DNA of 64,000 nucleotides. Origin: Chrysoperla carnea (lineage: Eukaryota; Arthropoda; Insecta; Neuroptera; Chrysopidae). This document shows, in pieces, positions 1 through 13,480 of the stretch. The stretch covers positions 62,040,181-62,104,180 of the forward strand of contig NC_058340.1 in NCBI RefSeq assembly GCF_905475395.1, given 5' to 3'. Made by a program: the position numbers and the translations under genes. How positions within the stretch are numbered: the stretch's first letter is position 1; each line of letters starts with the position of its first letter. The notes below the pieces were generated by a model. That model had not been told where the DNA came from. It ran no database searches and saw nothing but the letters and a program-made list of their open reading frames with translations.

Positions 1-610
1 ATAAGGGAGCGACAAAGGAACATCAAGTTGATTTACAAAAAAAACGTTAACGTCTAATTTTCGTCTCCCGACGCCCAATATGGATAAAACGGCAGTGTCA
101 AAATTTGAAACCGTGAAATCTCAGATATTCGCATACGTTTAATAATTAAATTATTTTTAATAAATAAAAAAATAAATAATTTTGTTATTTATTAAAATTT
201 TGTAAAATGTTAAGTTTTAGTGGTGGGCGTGAAAAGTAATATCTCACGTTGATTTTTTAACGAGTTTCAATCAATAACATTTATTTAATCTTTAATTAAA
301 AAGCTGTATCAAAATTTGTCATGTGTGTTTGCCTATTTTCGTTTCAAGTATTCATTGAGGACTTTGAATAATTTCAAATCATGCATTTTTTACAATACAA
401 AAAATTGTTCATTTAAAACAGTTAAAAGAAATTTTGAGTATCTTAATTGTCTGTGTTAAGAAGGTTGAAATAAATTTTTTCAAAAATATTTATCTGTTTT
501 TCAACTCACTTCAAATGTCTATTTTTTGAACCATGTAATACTATTTTAGATTTTTAGAGTTAATTAACATCAAAGTTGTGATATTTTCGTAAAAATGGTC
601 ACCGTTTTTA

Positions 611-987
611 TACCCTATATATATGAAATATATATCAAGGTAATTAATTTTAGTCTCAAGTTTGTAACTCTTAAAAACGAAAAGAGATAACAATTGCTTT
701 AATTGTTATAGCTTGCTCAGGATGTAAAAAGTCAGCTTGAGTTCGTAAATGAGCAACATTAGTCAATTGGTTCTTGGGTTCGGAGGAACCACCTTGTAAA
801 CCGTTAGAGATAGAACAAAAATGTAAAAAATGATCCTTATAAAAAAATAAACAACTTTTGTTTGAAAATCTTTTTGGTAAATATAATGTATTTGTTTTTT
901 TTATCTTCTCTAATTTAATAAAAATAATGCACTGATATACAACATTGTCTATACGGAATATCCCAGTCAATTGTTTATTTCCACTTG
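611..987 (-). repeat. Family A dispersed repeat, copy 1 (internally deleted)
   Basis: The reverse complement begins CAAGTGGAAATAAACAATTG and ends near a CATATATAT...GGTATA tail. It keeps the GTTTACAAGGTGG and TTTTTACATCCTGAG blocks but lacks the segment with the GACGGAC repeats. Confidence 0.75.
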
Positions 988-1762
988 AATATTTGGGAAA
1001 ACTTCAAAAACATCATTTTCAAGGTTGAAAAACATTGTAGAGAATTGTTCAAATATGTAAAGAAATTAAATCAAAATATTTTTCCAGCGAATGCGCCCTC
1101 ATGTGCTTTTCTAAATTAAACTGCATTCGTGCACTCTGTGCTTTGAAAATAAACGGAACTAACAATGTGTTTTCCGGTACCTCTTACATAATACATTTTT
1201 TTTAATGCACTCTATACTTACATACGTTTATTTCGTAATTATTGATAAAAATATAAATTTTGTGAAATGGAGGACATTATTTTAAAATGTAATAAATACC
1301 AAAATGTCAGCGAGTGTGTATGTAACATTTTTTTTCAAGGTTGAATAGAAATGAACTTACAATTTTTTTAAATAAAAAATTGTTTATAATAAAAAATAAA
1401 AAAAAGAATTATCTATATATTAAAAATACATAATTATCTTAAAAAATTTATAAAAATTAGCCTTTAGGCATTATAAAGTAGTGAATAATAATCTTATAAT
1501 AATTATATGTATTTAATTTATTTACTACGATTTCGTAAGTTCAATTTATCGAGACGATTTTAATTGATAGGTAACGTACCTATGCGAATTGTGGTCCTAT
1601 GCGCTACATTTTATAGAACGGTATTATAAAATTTATTGCACTATGACCAAAATATCTCTTTCCGGTGAATGTAGATTGGTGATAGCTGAGTCAATTCTTT
1701 CTAAATAAGAAATAAATTGTTCTGATTGAATTTTGAAACGATATGAGCGCCTTGGTTTATTT

Positions 1763-2282
1763 GGGTATTCTACTATTTTTGAAAAAATACTTCACAATGT
1801 TGATTTTGCTAATAAAAAGCCACCAAAAATTTATTTCGAAAAAATACACACGCTTTCTTGCCAAAAACTTATATTAAATTTTAAACCTTTTTTAAACTGT
1901 CAAAAACTCGGGCATCCAATTTGATGACGTAATATGGGTATCATTATACGAAATAATACAAATAAGTTTGACAGATATATTCATAGACATTTGATTATAA
2001 TAAATATAAATACTTATTATCCATGGATATATTATACCCAGCTGTCTACACTGAACTAACTGATGGTCTATGGTTCATACCGATATGACATCACAGCAAG
2101 GCTTTTCCGCGTTTTAGGTCACGTGATATTCAGTTTAAAAATTACGATTTTTAATTTTAATATTTTAAAAGAAAAATGTGCTTTTACGACTCGAAATCAG
2201 AATATTTAAGTATATTTTTACATAAATTTTAACTTTTTTCAAATTTCATAATTTATTTTTGACTAACGATAATACCCTATTT
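1763..2282 (-). repeat. Family C dispersed repeat, copy 1
   Basis: About 520 bp, the reverse complement of 34028-34552. Shared blocks include CCAATTTGATGACGTAATAT, AGCTGTCTACACTGAACTAA and TTTTGACTAACGATAATACC. It has no coding capacity, and only a short GGGTATT is common to both ends. Confidence 0.82.
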
Positions 2283-2618
2283 AGAAGATTTCTCTTTTCA
2301 ACTTAAACCTTGTGTAAAATTTCTCGATTTTCCGCCAGCTCTGTCCATCGTATAGCCTAAGCAATCGAATTAATTGAAATACTTTTTTATGGACTTTTAT
2401 TGAACTAAAAGGTAAACAATAATGTTTTTCATGAATGGCTCATACATGACTATATTAGTAAAACCTAGCTGGACGCTATATTTGTAAAATTATAATTCTC
2501 AATTTAGAATATCAAGGATAACTCGGAGTACCTCAAGCTTTTACCAAAAGTCATTTATGGGCGATTCTTTTTCTATTATAAAAGCTTGTCGCTAAAAAAT
2601 TTAAATTTAAAACTAAAA

Positions 2619-3167
2619 CAATTGAAAACAAACAATCGACCGAGTTAATTGTTGAAATATCATGTACAGACAGAGTTTATTACGGAATCGTTTGTTTTTT
2701 TACGTCATGTAAGTAAAGAACTATTGCCACTCTTAGATAGCCACACAGAACTGCTATTTCCATATCATACATCAAGGGTAAACAGTGATGTTCAAGAAAA
2801 AATTTTCAAACAAAAGTTGTTTATTTTTTTATATGGAATATTTTTTACATTTAAATTGTTGTTCTATCTCTTACGGTTAACAAGATGGGTCCTACGAACC
2901 CAAGACCCAGTTGATCTATGTTGCTCATTTACGAACTCGACCTCATTTTTTACGTCCTGAGCTCGCTATAAATATTTCAGCTTGATATTCTTTTTCGTTT
3001 TGAGTTATCGTGTTGACAGACAAACAGACAGACAACCGAAAATGGACTAATTAGGTTATTTTATGAACACCTATACCAAAATTTTGTTCGTAGCATCTAT
3101 ATATAAGCGTTACAAACTTGGGACTAAACTTGTATACCTTGATATGTTTCATATATACATGGTATAA
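2619..3167 (+). repeat. Family A dispersed repeat, copy 2
   Basis: It runs from AATTGAAAACAAAC through the shared blocks CAAGATGGGTCCTA, TTTTTACGTCCTGAG and GAGTTATCGTG to ATACATGGTATAA. GACAGACAAACAGACAGACA is the simple-repeat core. Confidence 0.82.
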
Positions 3168-3941
3168 TACGTATGTATATATACATAATTACTAGAAAAA
3201 AAATTCATTTTTATCAAATTTATTTCTTTGAAAAATTGGTTTTTCTTTGAAAAGGTGTTACATTTAGTGCGTAAAATTTCCACTTCAATAATTATTGGTT
3301 AATTAAAATTTATGGTGCGGAGCCCAGAGCAGATAGATTGTAAACACAACCATAAAATCTTTTCTGTAAATAATTTTATTAATGCAACTTAAGATTTCAA
3401 AATTAGGTACATACTTATTTTAGTCAAAATGCCGAGGACGCAATTAATAGATTTTTGACTGGAGAAATGATATAGGCAATTTATACTTACCTGTTTTGGT
3501 ATGGTAACTTCTGTATATGTTTTGAAATTTTGTAAATGCAATTACTTAATTAATTACAGACTTTTGGTCAACTTTTCGCAAATGCAAGAATAGATTTTAA
3601 AATATTAAATCATATTTTATAAGATTAAAGCATTTTTATTGCATTAAATATCAAATTAGATATCAAAATAATTATGTATTAAGGTCTGTAGATTTATTAC
3701 ACAGGTTTGCAACTATAATTAAAACTGCATATGATTTTTTTAACTGCTTTTAAATTGAGTAATATATTAAAGATCTTCTAATCTTCTATTACATCAGGTT
3801 TTCTTGTAAATTCATTTGAAAAATCAAAAATTCGTTAAATTCAGAGGAGTAATATGAGAATGCGAACCTCGAAGTTTTGGAAATTAAACAGTTGATCATA
3901 TCCCAACAAATTAACGATACCTCATTAGTTTGTGATAACCC

Positions 3942-4200
3942 ATCCGGGAAACAGAAGATGAAACGGAAAAACCTGCTCGAAGAAGCATGGAGAAGAAGAT
4001 GAAATTGTTCAAAAATTTGAACTTGCTTCATAGACCAAAAAAGTAAACTGATAATTCAGGGGTTGGTATTACCCCTAGTATCTTTTATTCAACTTCAGGG
4101 GCAATTATCATCCCTGATTATCCATTCAATTAATTGAATTTTCGATTTTTTGACTTTTTAAACGTCTTTTGCAAGAAAATCTGACGTGATAGAAGGAAAT
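3942..4200 (+). repeat. Family H repeat, copy 1
   Basis: Shares CGGGAAACAGAAGATGAAA, AAAAAGTAAACTGATAATTC and AAAATCTGACGTGATAGAAG with 54872-55045. The extra AATTGAATTTTCG segment is missing from the other copy. Confidence 0.65.
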
Positions 4201-5994
4201 GGATATTATTTTTGGATTAACAAGAAGTAAAAAATTTTTTAGACCTTAATAGATACATAATTATTTATTTAAGGTCTGCAAATTAAGGTCTATTTTTCAT
4301 TGATGTCCTAGCACAATTAAATTATGTAAAATTGGTACACTATTTTAGATTAAGTATTTTAATTATGTGGCTTTTGAAATATAAATAAAATTTTTTAATA
4401 ATTTAGTTCATTTTTTTTTCTATATACAATTTTTAATAACTTTCCAAATTTTATGATATGATTTATCAATAAAAGTTCAAACTCATGCCAAGGCCAATAA
4501 AGGATTCATCTTTATCAATATAAAAATAAGAAAAAAGTTCAAGGATTTAGCCAAAAATTTTACAAAATAATTTTTATATTCACGATTCTATTTATTAATT
4601 TTCTAGAAGGGAAGTGTTACATAAAATTTTAAGGCGGTACTAAAAAGAGTTTCGAAAATGTCGGTTTTCTTTTCTAATTTTCATGCTAAATATGAGTAGA
4701 ATACATGTCTAAAGTAATTTCGTTGAAATCGATTTAACACTTGATAGTTGATCTATAGAGAAAATATTAAAAATTGAAGTACACTAAAAGGTTTTTTGAT
4801 CACAAAGAGATTATTTCGAGATAGATACATGCTTTTCTGTAAACAGAAGATGGCTTTGAAGACATTATATTGCCACTTAAAAACCTTGCTAAACAGATTT
4901 AGGTAATAGAAAATTAGGATAGTAGATTTTTTTGTTTGTTTTGTGACCCACCGTTGTAACCACCCTAATATTAGTGGCACTATTACTTGGGGGGTAGGTT
5001 AATAAACTAAAAAATAAAGCTATTGTTACAGATAACTAGTACATACTTTCAATTGTATATCTACGTAATTTTTGTGATACGTGGAATTGCTAAACTCGAA
5101 ATTTGAAACTCGTTGATATATCCTTGAATTGCTAAACTTTTTGGGTATATTTTAAGGGAATCAAACTAACTTCTCAGCCCTTCCGCGTTTCGTCTGATTT
5201 CCATTTATAGATTTTTAAAAGTTTGATTCGAAAGTTAGTGTTATATAATTTCTCATCAAACACGATCACTGTTAATGCAGAAAAAAATTCTAAATTTGGT
5301 AGGCCATGTTTGATTGCTTGGAAGGCAAATGCAATATTAATATTCTTAGAAAGGCCTGGGCCCTCTTAGCAAACCAGATATCGAGCTATCATACGAAACC
5401 TTATTCAATTGTAATAAATCCTTGGTAAAAAGTAAATATCAAATAAAAAACAAAAACTTTTCTTTCATTCATTGTCCAAACGTTTTGGTATGAAAATGTT
5501 CTGTTTAAAACAAAATAATTAGCTGTTTTTCTTTAATTACCTTTGAAGCTATAAAACATGAACTCACTTTGTTATGCCACTCAAAATTAAAACCCAACTT
5601 GTGTCTAGATGGAGTTGCCCTTTTACCTGTGATTGTTTTTACTCGTTTTTAAGGTTTGATTTGAAAAATTGAATACTTATCATTTAAATGTGGGCTATCA
5701 TTGGACCCGGGCCGTCATTGGTTTCACTACCTTATCATGTACTTGTACTTTCGATATTGAGTTTAAAGAGTCGAATGCTCAATACCAAATTTACAAAAAC
5801 GGTTTTCAAAGTATCTACCATGTATTTTTATTACCAATATGTAAAAGATCATTTCGTAGAAAATAAGTAACAAGAAGATGGAAATAATTTCCCTCACTGA
5901 CAAATTAAAATTATGTTATCACAACTCTGGCTTTGATTAAAAAATAGAATCGTACATAAGAATTCACGAAAGATCAATACAATTTTTATCATCA

Positions 5995-6031
5995 TATAAA
6001 ATTTAATGTAATCTAGTAAAACTTTTCAGTT
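5995..6031 (+). promoter_or_regulatory. Core promoter of the serine protease: TATA box plus initiator
   Basis: TATAAA lies at 5995-6000 and TCAGTT, matching the insect initiator TCAGT, lies at 6026-6031. The initiator A at 6028 is 33 nt from the first T of the TATA box, the usual spacing. It predicts a 5' UTR of about 27 nt before the ATG at 6055. Short leaders and TATA boxes are common for highly expressed secreted proteases in insects. Confidence 0.75.
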
Positions 6032-6054
6032 AAGTAAAACATAATTTAGTCAAA

Positions 6055-9000
6055 ATGTTTCGCTTATCCTTTCTACTTCTTTTCGTAGCAATCGCTACCA
6101 TTTGTTGTACAGTTCGAGGTAAATAATACTAGAAACGATTTTTTAAATTTATGAAATTATTTCAAAATATTATCTCTTTTCCAGCCCAAGAAGTTGTTGA
6201 AGATGACGATAAAGGTACAAGAATTAAAGGTGGAGCACGTGCTAGCCAAGAATTATTCCCATATCAAGTTTCACTCCAATTCCGCGCTATGAGTAAGTCA
6301 AAAATGAAAAATCTTTAAATAAAAAGTAATTTTAAATTAAATTTTTTATTGATTTTAGAATATGTATCAAAGAAAATATGTTCTGGTATGATAGTTGGCG
6401 AAGAATATATAGTAACTGCTGCACATTGTGTGGACTTTTGGGAAGCCTCAGTTCGCAACTATAAAGATTTATACGTAGTTGCAGGTGTAACATATGCTTT
6501 TGATTTGGCAAGTGCACAAGTTCGTGCAGTTAAAGAAGCATTTAAGCATCCAGAATATAAAGTATACGATAAGTATGTTGGTTTTTATCAAATAATATTA
6601 AGGTTTTCTAAATACAGGGTGGCCAGAAGAGTGTGCGATATCGATAACGCTATTAAATAAAGACCCATCAATTTTTCCAAGTTTAAGCATTTAAAAAAAG
6701 TACTTAAATTGTATTTTCAAGTAAATTAAAGTCAATTGTATTTTTAACAACTTACATTGTTAAATTAGATTAACTTTTTTATTAACTATTAAAATAATTC
6801 TTGAGCCTCAGGCCGTTGTATCTCAAATCTCAAGTATCAACTGAGTAATACCCAAGTAACCAAAATACCTAAAAAACGAAAAAATCAAACAGTTCCTCGA
6901 AAAATTTCGAAACAAATTTTTTACGTAAATTTTCAAGGTTTCACCTTTGGAATTCATATTCACGAAGTATAAAAACATAAAACAAAAATCCTAGGAGAAG
7001 TAAGCCTAAATAAATCACTTGAATATGTTTGGCCCTCCAACTATTTTTAAAAAACACATAATTTTCTGAAACTAGTGGAAAATGTTAGAAAACGATTCCT
7101 CATGGTAAAATCATTATTTATAATTTTAAGTGAATCATTAATGCCATACTAAATTTATCCATAGATGGCTTCCACTATTGGGTGTTTCGTAGCAAAAATA
7201 TTAATTTTACTCCTTTGAGTTATGGTAAGGCAAATTTCAACGTAAAAATTCTATCTTTTATGGTCAGTTTTTATGACGATATTCAATATATCAATATATA
7301 TCTAATCCTTTTTGAGAAATATTGAATAGTTCTAAAAATTTGAACAAATCAAAAGAAATTGGTATGCCAGCCAGTATTGCAACATACAGATACTTAAAAT
7401 ATTTCGACATTATACATATCTCGAATAGTTTAGCTGTAAAATATATTTTTTATTGGGGGATCATTTTGGAACACCTTCCCCTACATTGTTATAGAACACA
7501 GGAGTGATTTTTAATTTTTATTTGTTTTTTAGTTACACCGCTGTAAATGACATTGCTGTATTAAAATTAAGTTCACCCTTAGATTTTGGACAACTTGTAG
7601 GTCAATGTGAACTACCAGAAGAAGATTTTAAAATTGAAGGCTCTGGTATTATCAGTGGATGGGGTGCAATAAGAAATCCACCAAAGGCACATCAATCAAA
7701 AGACTTATTATACGCTAATGTTACTACAGTTCCAAATGAAGGTAAGTTGTTTTTATGTCTGCATCCCAAAAAAGATCATAGCGCCGGAACTACGTAAGCT
7801 AATATTAATAATAACAAAAATAATAGCTCCGTTCGCTAAGCGAATTTTCTCTTAAGTCATTGAAAAAATAACACATTTTTCTTTAAAAAAATGCGATGTT
7901 GGCACCACAATACAAACACCGGTAGCAGAATTTTTTTTAATTTTTAAGAATTTTTATCTTGAAAACTACGCACTTAAAGAAAAAAAATCACAAGAGTAGT
8001 TTTTTTCTTAAAACTGATCAAAAAATACAATAATGTTTTTTATTTTGAAAATATTCAAAATTTTGTACTATGCGCACCCACCCACCACTTGTTTATCTAT
8101 CGATTTTTCTCATTAATGTACTTGACCTTTCAAATACCAAAACCCGTCTTGCTGCCAAATTTTATTCAAATCGGACTTAAATTGCTACCGCTAGAGAGGG
8201 CAGACACATATACGTATAAATACATATGTAGGTATATACGCCATTTATACAAATTTTAACGATGGTCATTTTTGACATCTATTAGGTATGATCGATGAAC
8301 ATTTGAAGAAATTTTTTCAAAATTCCATCATCAGTACAAAAACATTACCTCCATTTCACACAAAAAAGATGGAATAGATGTTACTATGATTGAGTCAAAG
8401 AGAAAAATTTAACCCCCCTAAATACTGTGCCTGTAGGTTTTTGTACTCAAGGCTTCTACAGGATATTGATAAAAATTTGTAGATATATAAAATTTGCAAA
8501 GAATTGTTTAAAAACATGTAGATTCCAAAATATATATAAAAAAATAATATTTAAAGAAAAATCATATTCCGATTTTCGACCGTATACGTAAAATTCGTTT
8601 CAATGTATCTAGACTCCAAAAATTATATTCTAAATTGACGTTTTTTTAAATGTTATGCTATGAATTTTAACGTCTTTCATTTTCCTCCAGAATTCTGTGT
8701 AATCCCCTCAAACAACAAACATAAAGAAATTTATTTTTACTTTTAGCTTGTGATTTATTAAATGACGGTGCTACCCAATTTTGTGCTGGTGGTAAAGATG
8801 TTAATGCTTGTGGTGGTGATTCTGGTGGTCCATTCGCTGTAAAAACCGTAAGTTAACTTCTAAAAAAATATTTCGAAATTTTGTATAACTAAAAATTACA
8901 AATTCATAATAATTTTCTTTTGTGCGTGTGATTTTTAGCCTGAGGGAGTAGTTGTATGTGCTGGTGTAATCAGTTATGGTGAACATGGATGTGGTGATAA

Positions 9001-9064
9001 ACCATCAGTCTACACAAAAATTTCCGCATTCACAGATTTCATTCGATCAAAAATGGACAACTAA
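6055..9064 (+). CDS. Secreted chymotrypsin-like serine protease (S1A), six exons
   Basis: Exons are 6055-6118, 6185-6292, 6359-6572, 7533-7741, 8747-8847 and 8939-9064. All introns are GT-AG and the phases join into a 273-aa protein. The start has a good insect context (CAAAATG) and an in-frame TAA 21 nt upstream. A hydrophobic signal peptide covers about residues 2-20. A short acidic propeptide ends at Arg34, followed by the mature N-terminus IKGG. The catalytic triad is visible: His80 in TAAHC, Asp135 in NDIAVLKL and Ser224 in GGDSGGP. The C-terminal SYGEHGCG and PSVYTKI segments are typical of S1A. The residue at the base of the S1 pocket (six before the Ser) is Asn218, not the trypsin Asp, so trypsin specificity is unlikely. 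The absence of a clip domain fits a digestive or secreted effector protease (inference). Family assignment is secure; substrate and expression site are not. Confidence 0.95.
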
Positions 9065-9119
9065 TGCTACATAATATCTTAAATACAATTTAATATATTT
9101 GTGTATTATTATTGTTTTA

Positions 9120-9125
9120 AATAAA
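9120..9125 (+). terminator. Polyadenylation signal of the serine protease
   Basis: A canonical AATAAA lies 56 nt after the stop codon at 9062-9064, with T-rich sequence immediately downstream. Confidence 0.75.
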
Positions 9126-9432
9126 GTCATTTTGTATATAATTACGAAGTATTTTGATTTAATTTTATTATAAAGCTTTAGTGGCAATTTTCGCACAACC
9201 TCTATATACTGGATTAAGAGCCAGGACAAAAACAATTTTTTGTTTTGTTTTTCCAAACACCTATCTAAGACCACTTGGGTTGTTAAGACAAATATAATGA
9301 TACCTTTAATGCTGAAATACATTGAGCCGTTGAGGTAATAAAGAAAACAACTAAGAAAGGATATGCGCGCAAAAAATAAACACTCCTTGACAGTCGGGTA
9401 GAAACTTGGCTTTTAATTTTAGTTTTTGTGAA

Positions 9433-9990
9433 TAAAGGACCTCGCACAAATTAGATTTAATCTGCATTTCGGTCAAACTTTTACAAATTTTGGCAAATAA
9501 TAGTTTAAGTCATTCTAAAGAAAAGTTCCCATGGTCACAAGTCATGAAAATGACAGGATTTCATGTTATAGCTAAATTAAAGTTGGAAAATGTATTTATT
9601 TGTATAATATATGCCTATGTGTGTATAGGCAAATACATATACAGATATGTATAATTACATGCATACGTGTGTTTTTTAATGTAAGGGTGTTGTTTTTTAA
9701 TTCTTTTTTTTTTTTAAGAATATGTTACGAAATTCAAAGAAGAAGCAGTGTTAAATGTTCAGTGGATCAATATACGTACACGATTTTTGACAATTAAATT
9801 ACAATAATTTTTTTTATATATATGAGTACATTTTCCAATTTTAATTTAGCGATAACTTGAAATCCTGTCATTTTCATGACTTATGACCATGGGAACTTTT
9901 ATTCCGAATGACTTAAACTATCATTCTTCAAAATTTGAAATAGTTTGACCGAAATGCAGATTACATATAATTTGTGCGAGGTCCTTTGTA
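9433..9990. mobile_element. Foldback element with ~165-bp inverted arms
   Basis: Left arm from about 9433 (AAAGGACCTCGCACAAATTA) and right arm to about 9990 are inverted. They share CTGCATTTCGGTCAAACTT, GTTCCCATGGTCA and ATGAAAATGACAGGATTTCA. The centre (about 9600-9825) is AT-rich and unrelated. It lies just 3' of the protease gene and has no coding capacity. Confidence 0.8.
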
Positions 9991-10584
9991 AAATAAACGT
10001 AAGTAATATTTTTAATATGGTTTCTACGTTGTACATGGAGGGAATATAAGTCAATTTGTTACTTTATTAATAATTGTGTGACTAATTGTCTTCAAGGTAG
10101 TAAATACCTTTAGGTAAGTACTAAGTACTTATGCCAACATTTGTTACATCATTCATTCATAAATAATTCTTGGTAATTTTTTTTTTTTTTTGTTTATAAA
10201 ATCTTTAATTTGCTTATTTTTGATAGCAGTTTGATCAATTTACGTCACTGAAAAAAAAAATTGTGAATTCATTTTGATGATGAATACAAAGTTCAACTGA
10301 CATCTTCTCATTTTCATTCTTATCCCACATGAATCAAATTACGCCATTTCATAAAAAAGTGTGTGTTCCTTATCTGATTTTTTAAACAATTGTTTCTAAG
10401 AAATAAAAATATAAAATAATTTTGAAAAGCAAATACAAAAGTCAATTTACATTATCTCATTTTTAGTTTTAGTTTCCAATTAATTTATGGTGATTTCTTG
10501 ATAGAAATAAAAATTTTACTTATAGACGATTTTAAAAAACATTCTACTTTTAGACAAACAAAGGTTTTACCTGGTGCCCGATTA

Positions 10585-10800
10585 TGTCGCGATATTCGTG
10601 TTCAACGAACCCTAAAACCCTCGAATTACGAGTTTGGACCCATTATATAATGAATTTCTCGAAAACACCAGAAGACGACGAGGATACCGTGTATCCTGCG
10701 ATCCAGGTACGTCGGAAACCAATTTTGACGCGATATTCGTGTTTAGCGACCCCAAAAATCCTGAGTAACAAGTTTGGAATCATTTTCATCACTATTAATC
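10585..10800 (+). repeat. Two direct repeats, period about 143 bp
   Basis: CGCGATATTCGTGTT is followed by a CGACCCCAAAA-like block and AAGTTTGGA/GAGTTTGGA at about 10588 and again at about 10731. The segment is less AT-rich than its surroundings. The type resembles short dispersed insect repeats; no gene is supported. Confidence 0.6.
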
Positions 10801-12181
10801 GAATTATGAATTTAGTATATTTACGGTTAATATATAAAATGCATATTATTTATGTAAATTGTAGGTCATAAAATTTCCTGACGCTCTAAAGAATCGAATG
10901 CTGAAAACTGCTGTTCAAATTTTTCGAACTTTGACCGTTTTTAGTGTTTCGTTTCTGCGACTATAATGATAGAATAAGACACGGAGATGATAAATATAAT
11001 TGAAACACTAACATATAACAGACGGGACGCAGTTGACTACGCCCTGCACCAGATATCTAGAGTTCTCGGGTTTGAGACCAGGATTCTGTATAATTTATAC
11101 GTGTCCTTCTTTTTGTTTAAAAATAAAATTATGTCAATATCCATGGTATTCGCTTTATTATAAAGCTAATTTGTCTCAAAATATGATTTTGGGCCTAAAT
11201 ATACCATCTCTGGCTCGAATAATCCTGAAATTGGATGATGCTCAAACGATAGATTACAACACTGCTACTAGCAGGAGTCTATTTGACAACTGATATATAA
11301 TTTGTGATCAATATGTTTTGCTATTTTACTAAAAATAGACTTACAACAGCCTAATGTTTTCAAAACAAAAAAATTTGCGCTACATGTGTGATCTCTCACT
11401 TATGGATTATTTTTGGGATATGAGAAATCCCTACTCTACATCGATAAACCGAGAGCATAAGATCCCCTGGAGCCTAACATTTACCATAATATTCGCTGCG
11501 TTATTTTGCGTATATTGATTAAAATTAGTGGTATGAAATGTAGCTTGGAATAAACGACAATTAACAAAAAATCATTAAACATTTTTCTGTATTTTAGAAC
11601 CAGAACAAAATTTCAATATGGGTGCGATGTATAACATTAGCTTAGAAAATTTCCATAAAATAGTTATATTTTTTTAAATAATTTTTCCATGTTTATGCAA
11701 CAGTTAAGAATATTTTCCATTCTATTAATTATTATTTTTGAAATTTAATTTAATTTTTTAAAAAGGATAATGAAATTAAAGTCTGCAGCTAAGTACATGT
11801 CATTAATTTATTAATTATTGCTTATAAACTGTTATTAATTATAACCAGTTAAATAATTTATACGTAGTATTTATTGTATAGAGTGATTTTTAAAAAGCTT
11901 TCATCACTCTTGTTATTCGAAAGCAGAATGAAAAGAAAGCAGAAAAGCTCATTTTAAAGAGAATGAAAATACAGTAAGTACTTTTTCAAATACAGTTAGT
12001 TTTTTTTTTTTGCGAGGTCGCGTTTGGTTTGTGTCTAGCAACTTTGTTTTCAAAAATTATTTTCCTAGGCGTCTTTTTTAAGCACCTGATTTTAGGTGTT
12101 TCTTAGACTAAACAATTTCGAACAATAAAATTTTTAACGCGAAGAATCGAGACTACAGTACGAATATACTTCAACAACAGA

Positions 12182-13480
12182 CAGTACCGGATTAAGCCTG
12201 CGCGGGCTCTGTAGCAAATTCTGGCAAGGGGGCCCTTGGTTTGCTTTAGGTTCTCAAGTTTATAAAACTGTTTATAAACTTTTCTGGTTTTAATATGGGC
12301 AAATTTAAAGATAACACTTTCAATGTCGACTTCTTTAAGCAAATCATGCTTTATGTTCAACAAAGTGAGATGATAAAGACGTTCTTGGCCCATCGTGTTC
12401 CTTAATTCATTCTTAATACGTTTAAATGTTGAAAAAGTACGTTCGCCACTGCAGTTAGTGATCATGAGAGACAAGTTAATGCGCAAGGCAATTTCTAAGT
12501 TTGGGAAACACAATTCTAAAGAATTATTTAATAAAAGTTTATAAAATTACTGTTCCAGAGACTCTTGTTTTTTGCTATCAATCACAGTAGCCACATCTAT
12601 TCGCTCCGAGCGTGAATTTCGTTTCCATGACAACGATACACTACTTTAATTATAGAATTAATGGATGCATATATAATTGTGTGGATTGCATTGAAAACTT
12701 ACATTTAAAATTTAATATTCTTGTTTCACAAATTTAAATAAATAATTACGATAATTAACATTTGAAAAATAATATTTGTACAATTTGATTTCTTATTTTC
12801 ACAATTTTTAATGCATTAAGTTTAATTAATTAGTGTTTTTCAATCATTTTAATTTGACAGTTTCTATATCATTAACATGTAAAGAATTGCAAATTAGTCA
12901 TAACAGCCCACTTTATCTCCAAAATTTTTCACTTAAAGCGCTGGCATCGATTTTATTATCCCTACCATGACTACGCACACAACGAATATTTTATAATAAA
13001 TCAAGCAACCACAGTAGATTGAATCATGACTGAGTTAATAAAATTTAAATAGTTCGCCTATTTTCTCGAAATACTTATATCGATATTATATTAAAATCGA
13101 TTAAAAAAGTACAATCTCGGCAACGTAAACTCGCAAAATAAATGTATACCTATATAAAAAAATAAAAATCTGTCTGCTTGAAGGGTAGAAATGTGATTTA
13201 GATTCTGGTCTAAATATATCGATTATAATTAAACATTAGAACATTAACGTTAAAAAGTTCGTAAAATACTTACTTATTTTTACGATTTAACGTGAAGAAA
13301 TCGAGTTTTGATTTTAAAGTGGAATTGAAGCATAGCCTAAGCGCTTTACATTTAAGGCATACGAGATATTTAACGCTCCTATCTAAATTAATATTTTTTT
13401 ATTACGTTGGAGCTCGTGGCCCCCAAATTCACGGGGCCTGTAGCATTTGCTACTCTTGCTACGTGGCTAATCCGGCACTG
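12182..13480 (-). mobile_element. hAT-family DNA transposon copy, degenerate
   Basis: The ends are inverted repeats CAGTACCGGATTA (12182) and CAGTGCCGGATTA (reading in from 13480). The 8-bp flanks ACAACAGA (12174-12181) and ACGACAGA (13481-13488) match at seven of eight positions, as expected for a hAT target duplication. Both ends also carry GC-rich GGGGCCC-type subterminal sequence. About 1.3 kb long, it is far shorter than an autonomous hAT and keeps only the transposase C-terminus. Confidence 0.88.
12232..12545 (-). pseudogene. hAT transposase C-terminal dimerisation fragment
   Basis: The minus-strand frame from about 12545 reads through LEIALRINLSLMI, NCSGERTFSTFKRIKNEL and HLTLLNIKHDL. 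This is the hAT C-terminal dimerisation region of the ZMYM-like (TTF/MYM zinc-finger) group. No start codon or upstream RNase-H-like catalytic region is present, and the frame runs out through the element end. It is a remnant, not a working gene. Confidence 0.8.

Larger units (their letters stand above)
1..5994. other. Gene-free left flank
   Basis: Apart from family A copies 1 and 2, family C copy 1 and family H copy 1, this stretch is AT-rich sequence in which I see no exon, RNA gene or complete element. Its short open frames lack domains and codon structure. Confidence 0.7.

Noticed and set aside
6349-6660. Free-standing frame with a TAAHC motif
   Set aside because: It is exon 3 of the serine protease read through its donor site, not a separate gene.
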